DNA of 64,000 bases, taken from assembly GCA_964520905.1 (NCBI GenBank), contig CAZFQL010000012.1, positions 1 through 64,000 on the forward strand. The letters run 5' to 3'. Position numbers and translations under genes: made by a program. The notes under the pieces are model-generated. The model searched no databases and was not told the DNA's origin. It saw only the letters and a program-made list of their open reading frames with translations. Shown piece by piece: positions 62,320 to 64,000 of this stretch; position 1 is the stretch's first letter, and each line of letters begins with the position of its first letter. The stretch is from JAGVIE01 sp964520905. GTDB lineage: Bacteria; Bacteroidota; Ignavibacteria; UBA10030; SZUA-254.

Positions 62320-64000
62320 TTATCTTTTATACCAAAAATTAGCTGAATACTTTGTTCTCGGAATAACATCCGTCATCTTACCCTCTATCTTTATCAGATA
62401 AGCAAGTTTATCGAACACTACCTCGATATTCTCATTCACACTGTCGTTTCCGATGGTTGAAAATTTAACAGGTATTATATGAACCGTATCCGGGAATGAA
62501 TACCAATAAATATCCTTATCTGATTTATTTGTACGAAATTGCCAAGGTGTATCGAAAGCATTCATCTCTTTGCCTGCGATTGAATAAGTGACAGAGACTG
62601 TATAAGGTCGGGATTTAGTGCGAAGCGTTAATTCAATATCGTAGTGTGTTGTATCGTTGAATCTATGTTTTTGTTCCTGCCTCGATACCGATACCCATGA
62701 TGTATCAAAACCGGTTTCGGGTTTTATCTCCATGGAAGTTATTCTTCCTACTATAAGCGAATCTCCGCGGGGATGCTCGATTCTTAAACCATTCAAGTAT
62801 TCAGATCCATTGACAGTAACTGTTTTTACATCCGTACTCATGTTGTACTCTTGTTCGATATTAACATTGCGATACAAGAGAGAATTGTACCGCGGGATGG
62901 AAAATAAATAGCAACTGAGACCGACGAAGACTGTGGTAAGTACGATGAATGTTGTTCGAGATCGCAGCTTCACGATAAACAGATTGAGCGGGATTGAATC
63001 TTTAATGACTGCAGTGATCGCAAAAAGAAAAGGAAGAATGTAAACGCTGAAAATAAGTATGACCCCGGCATTAAGAAATAATTTTATTAGATCCGGTATG
63101 TTGACGCTTGTGCTGACATTCAGGAAGACATCGCTCCACTCAGAGAATATCAACCGAATCATCCACAAGGGTGAGAGAGCAATAAGAATTAATTTCAGAA
63201 TCGGTTGTCGGACGAGTATTGCAAGACTTATTAATAACAGTGCAATCCCCGGTTCAACGACGAGTTTAAGATTGACAAACCAAAGTGTTACCAAGAAAGC
63301 CAGAAGGATTATTACCGCGCGTTTAAAATGCACGTAGGGACATTGAGATAGTTTCAGTTTCAAGCTAATGCGAAGAACTATCCAGCCGCCTATAGACATG
63401 GCAATGGCGGCAAGTAAATAATACCAGCCGATTTCGCCAATCCATGGAAAGCGATTACCCTTGATCCATCCGACCAAGTCAGAAGAGAACCATCCGCAAG
63501 TCACGATGATTATTGAAAAGAGAAACATTTTAATTCCCGACCACCGGATTCTTGTGGGTGAGTCTACAGGTTCGCGCCGTTTCCTGACCGATATGAAAGC
63601 AAGAACAGTCATGATCGCAACGAATGAAATGAAGACTAATAGACCCCACATCGGAATAAAAACCGGTATCCCCCAAAGAAGATAGAGCCAGTATATGTCG
63701 AGATCGCGCGACGGAATTCCCCCATCAAACCGCTCAATCAGCTTTACTATTATATCTCCCGAACGTTTTAATCCCGCCTGCTCAAAATTTTCAAAATTAT
63801 CACGCGGCGTATGAATCGGTTTTGACACGTCGGATATGAATGCGATAGCGGGAATTCCTTTTTGAAGGAACGGTTCATGATCGGATCCCGGTCCGGCAGT
63901 CAGCGAATAATTAAGTGAGTTGAAATGTGTAGAGTATCGAAGATGTTTATATCCAAGGTTATTGTATTCTTCAACTGCGGCTCTCACTAACCATTTCGGT
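62320..64000 (-). CDS. M28 family metallopeptidase fused to a multi-pass membrane region (partial)
   Basis: The frame is open to the right edge, so the N-terminal part is missing; a GTG at 63987 is only an internal codon. The visible start is the end of an M28 aminopeptidase domain: GSDHEPFLQKGIPAIAFI and the last zinc-ligand His in SKPIHTPRDNFENFEQAG. About eight to nine membrane spans follow (YWLYLLWGIPVFIPMWGLLV onward), and then a soluble beta-rich C-terminal domain of about 170 residues. This order matches bacterial relatives of ER metallopeptidase 1. The earlier zinc ligands and catalytic Glu must be outside the window. Confidence 0.85.
   Translation of the reverse strand, partial: PKWLVRAAVEEYNNLGYKHLRYSTHFNSLNYSLTAGPGSDHEPFLQKGIPAIAFISDVSKPIHTPRDNFENFEQAGLKRSGDIIVKLIERFDGGIPSRDLDIYWLYLLWGIPVFIPMWGLLVFISFVAIMTVLAFISVRKRREPVDSPTRIRWSGIKMFLFSIIIVTCGWFSSDLVGWIKGNRFPWIGEIGWYYLLAAIAMSIGGWIVLRISLKLKLSQCPYVHFKRAVIILLAFLVTLWFVNLKLVVEPGIALLLISLAILVRQPILKLILIALSPLWMIRLIFSEWSDVFLNVSTSVNIPDLIKLFLNAGVILIFSVYILPFLFAITAVIKDSIPLNLFIVKLRSRTTFIVLTTVFVGLSCYLFSIPRYNSLLYRNVNIEQEYNMSTDVKTVTVNGSEYLNGLRIEHPRGDSLIVGRITSMEIKPETGFDTSWVSVSRQEQKHRFNDTTHYDIELTLRTKSRPYTVSVTYSIAGKEMNAFDTPWQFRTNKSDKDIYWYSFPDTVHIIPVKFSTIGNDSVNENIEVVFDKLAYLIKIEGKMTDVIPRTKYSANFWYKR

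Overview
The window is about 64 kb of chromosome from an A+T-rich Gram-negative bacterium, most likely of the FCB group near Ignavibacteria. Five large secreted proteins end in the same C-terminal sorting domain (core NYPNPFNP, then a beta-rich tail ending in MLLVR/K or MILMK). That domain is typical of type IX secretion cargo in Ignavibacteria-like lineages. The Kdo/Lpt operon, a TonB-dependent receptor, TolC and predicted outer-membrane barrels confirm an LPS-bearing outer membrane. No rRNA, tRNA or CRISPR array was recognised.

Layout. 1-9.3 kb (minus strand): a truncated DNA methyltransferase at the edge, then a mostly tightly packed run read from ispE down through a TonB receptor, a GT39-like membrane protein, a LOG-family protein, an RDD protein, an M1 peptidase and a membrane protein. 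9.5-19.3 kb (plus): two giant sorting-domain proteins, an M6 metalloprotease and an SdrD/Ig-repeat protein. 19.4-24.5 kb (plus): a compact operon kdsA-kdsC-kdsD-lptC-lptA-like-lptB that makes Kdo and builds the LPS transport bridge. 24.5-29.7 kb (minus): metabolic and envelope genes, including a phospholipase B-like hydrolase, a succinate-semialdehyde dehydrogenase and purE. 29.9-33.3 kb (plus): a Spy-like protein and uvrA.

33.3-38.6 kb is an accessory island placed directly after uvrA. It holds an AAA ATPase, a diverged second copy of the last 105 bp of uvrA, an ORF6N-domain protein, and a methyltransferase/endonuclease pair whose endonuclease is of the AvaI/BsoBI family. The ORF6N gene and the restriction-modification genes are each preceded by almost the same promoter (30 of 32 bases identical). 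The ATPase is preceded by two abutting TTACA-N4-TGTAA palindromes, and the truncated methyltransferase at the left edge has a related inverted repeat. This island is the most novel part of the window.

38.6-50 kb: a 1962-residue FG-GAP/TIG surface protein, a beta-barrel, an RlmI-type rRNA methyltransferase, class I aldolase fbaB, and a 14-blade propeller protein with a sorting domain. 50.3-53.5 kb: a HAD phosphatase, a Gfo/Idh/MocA oxidoreductase and a CCA-adding enzyme. 53.5-60.7 kb: a MacAB/TolC-type export operon with one ATPase but three consecutive permeases. 60.8-64 kb: one more sorting-domain protein and, cut by the right edge, an M28 peptidase fused to a multi-pass membrane region.
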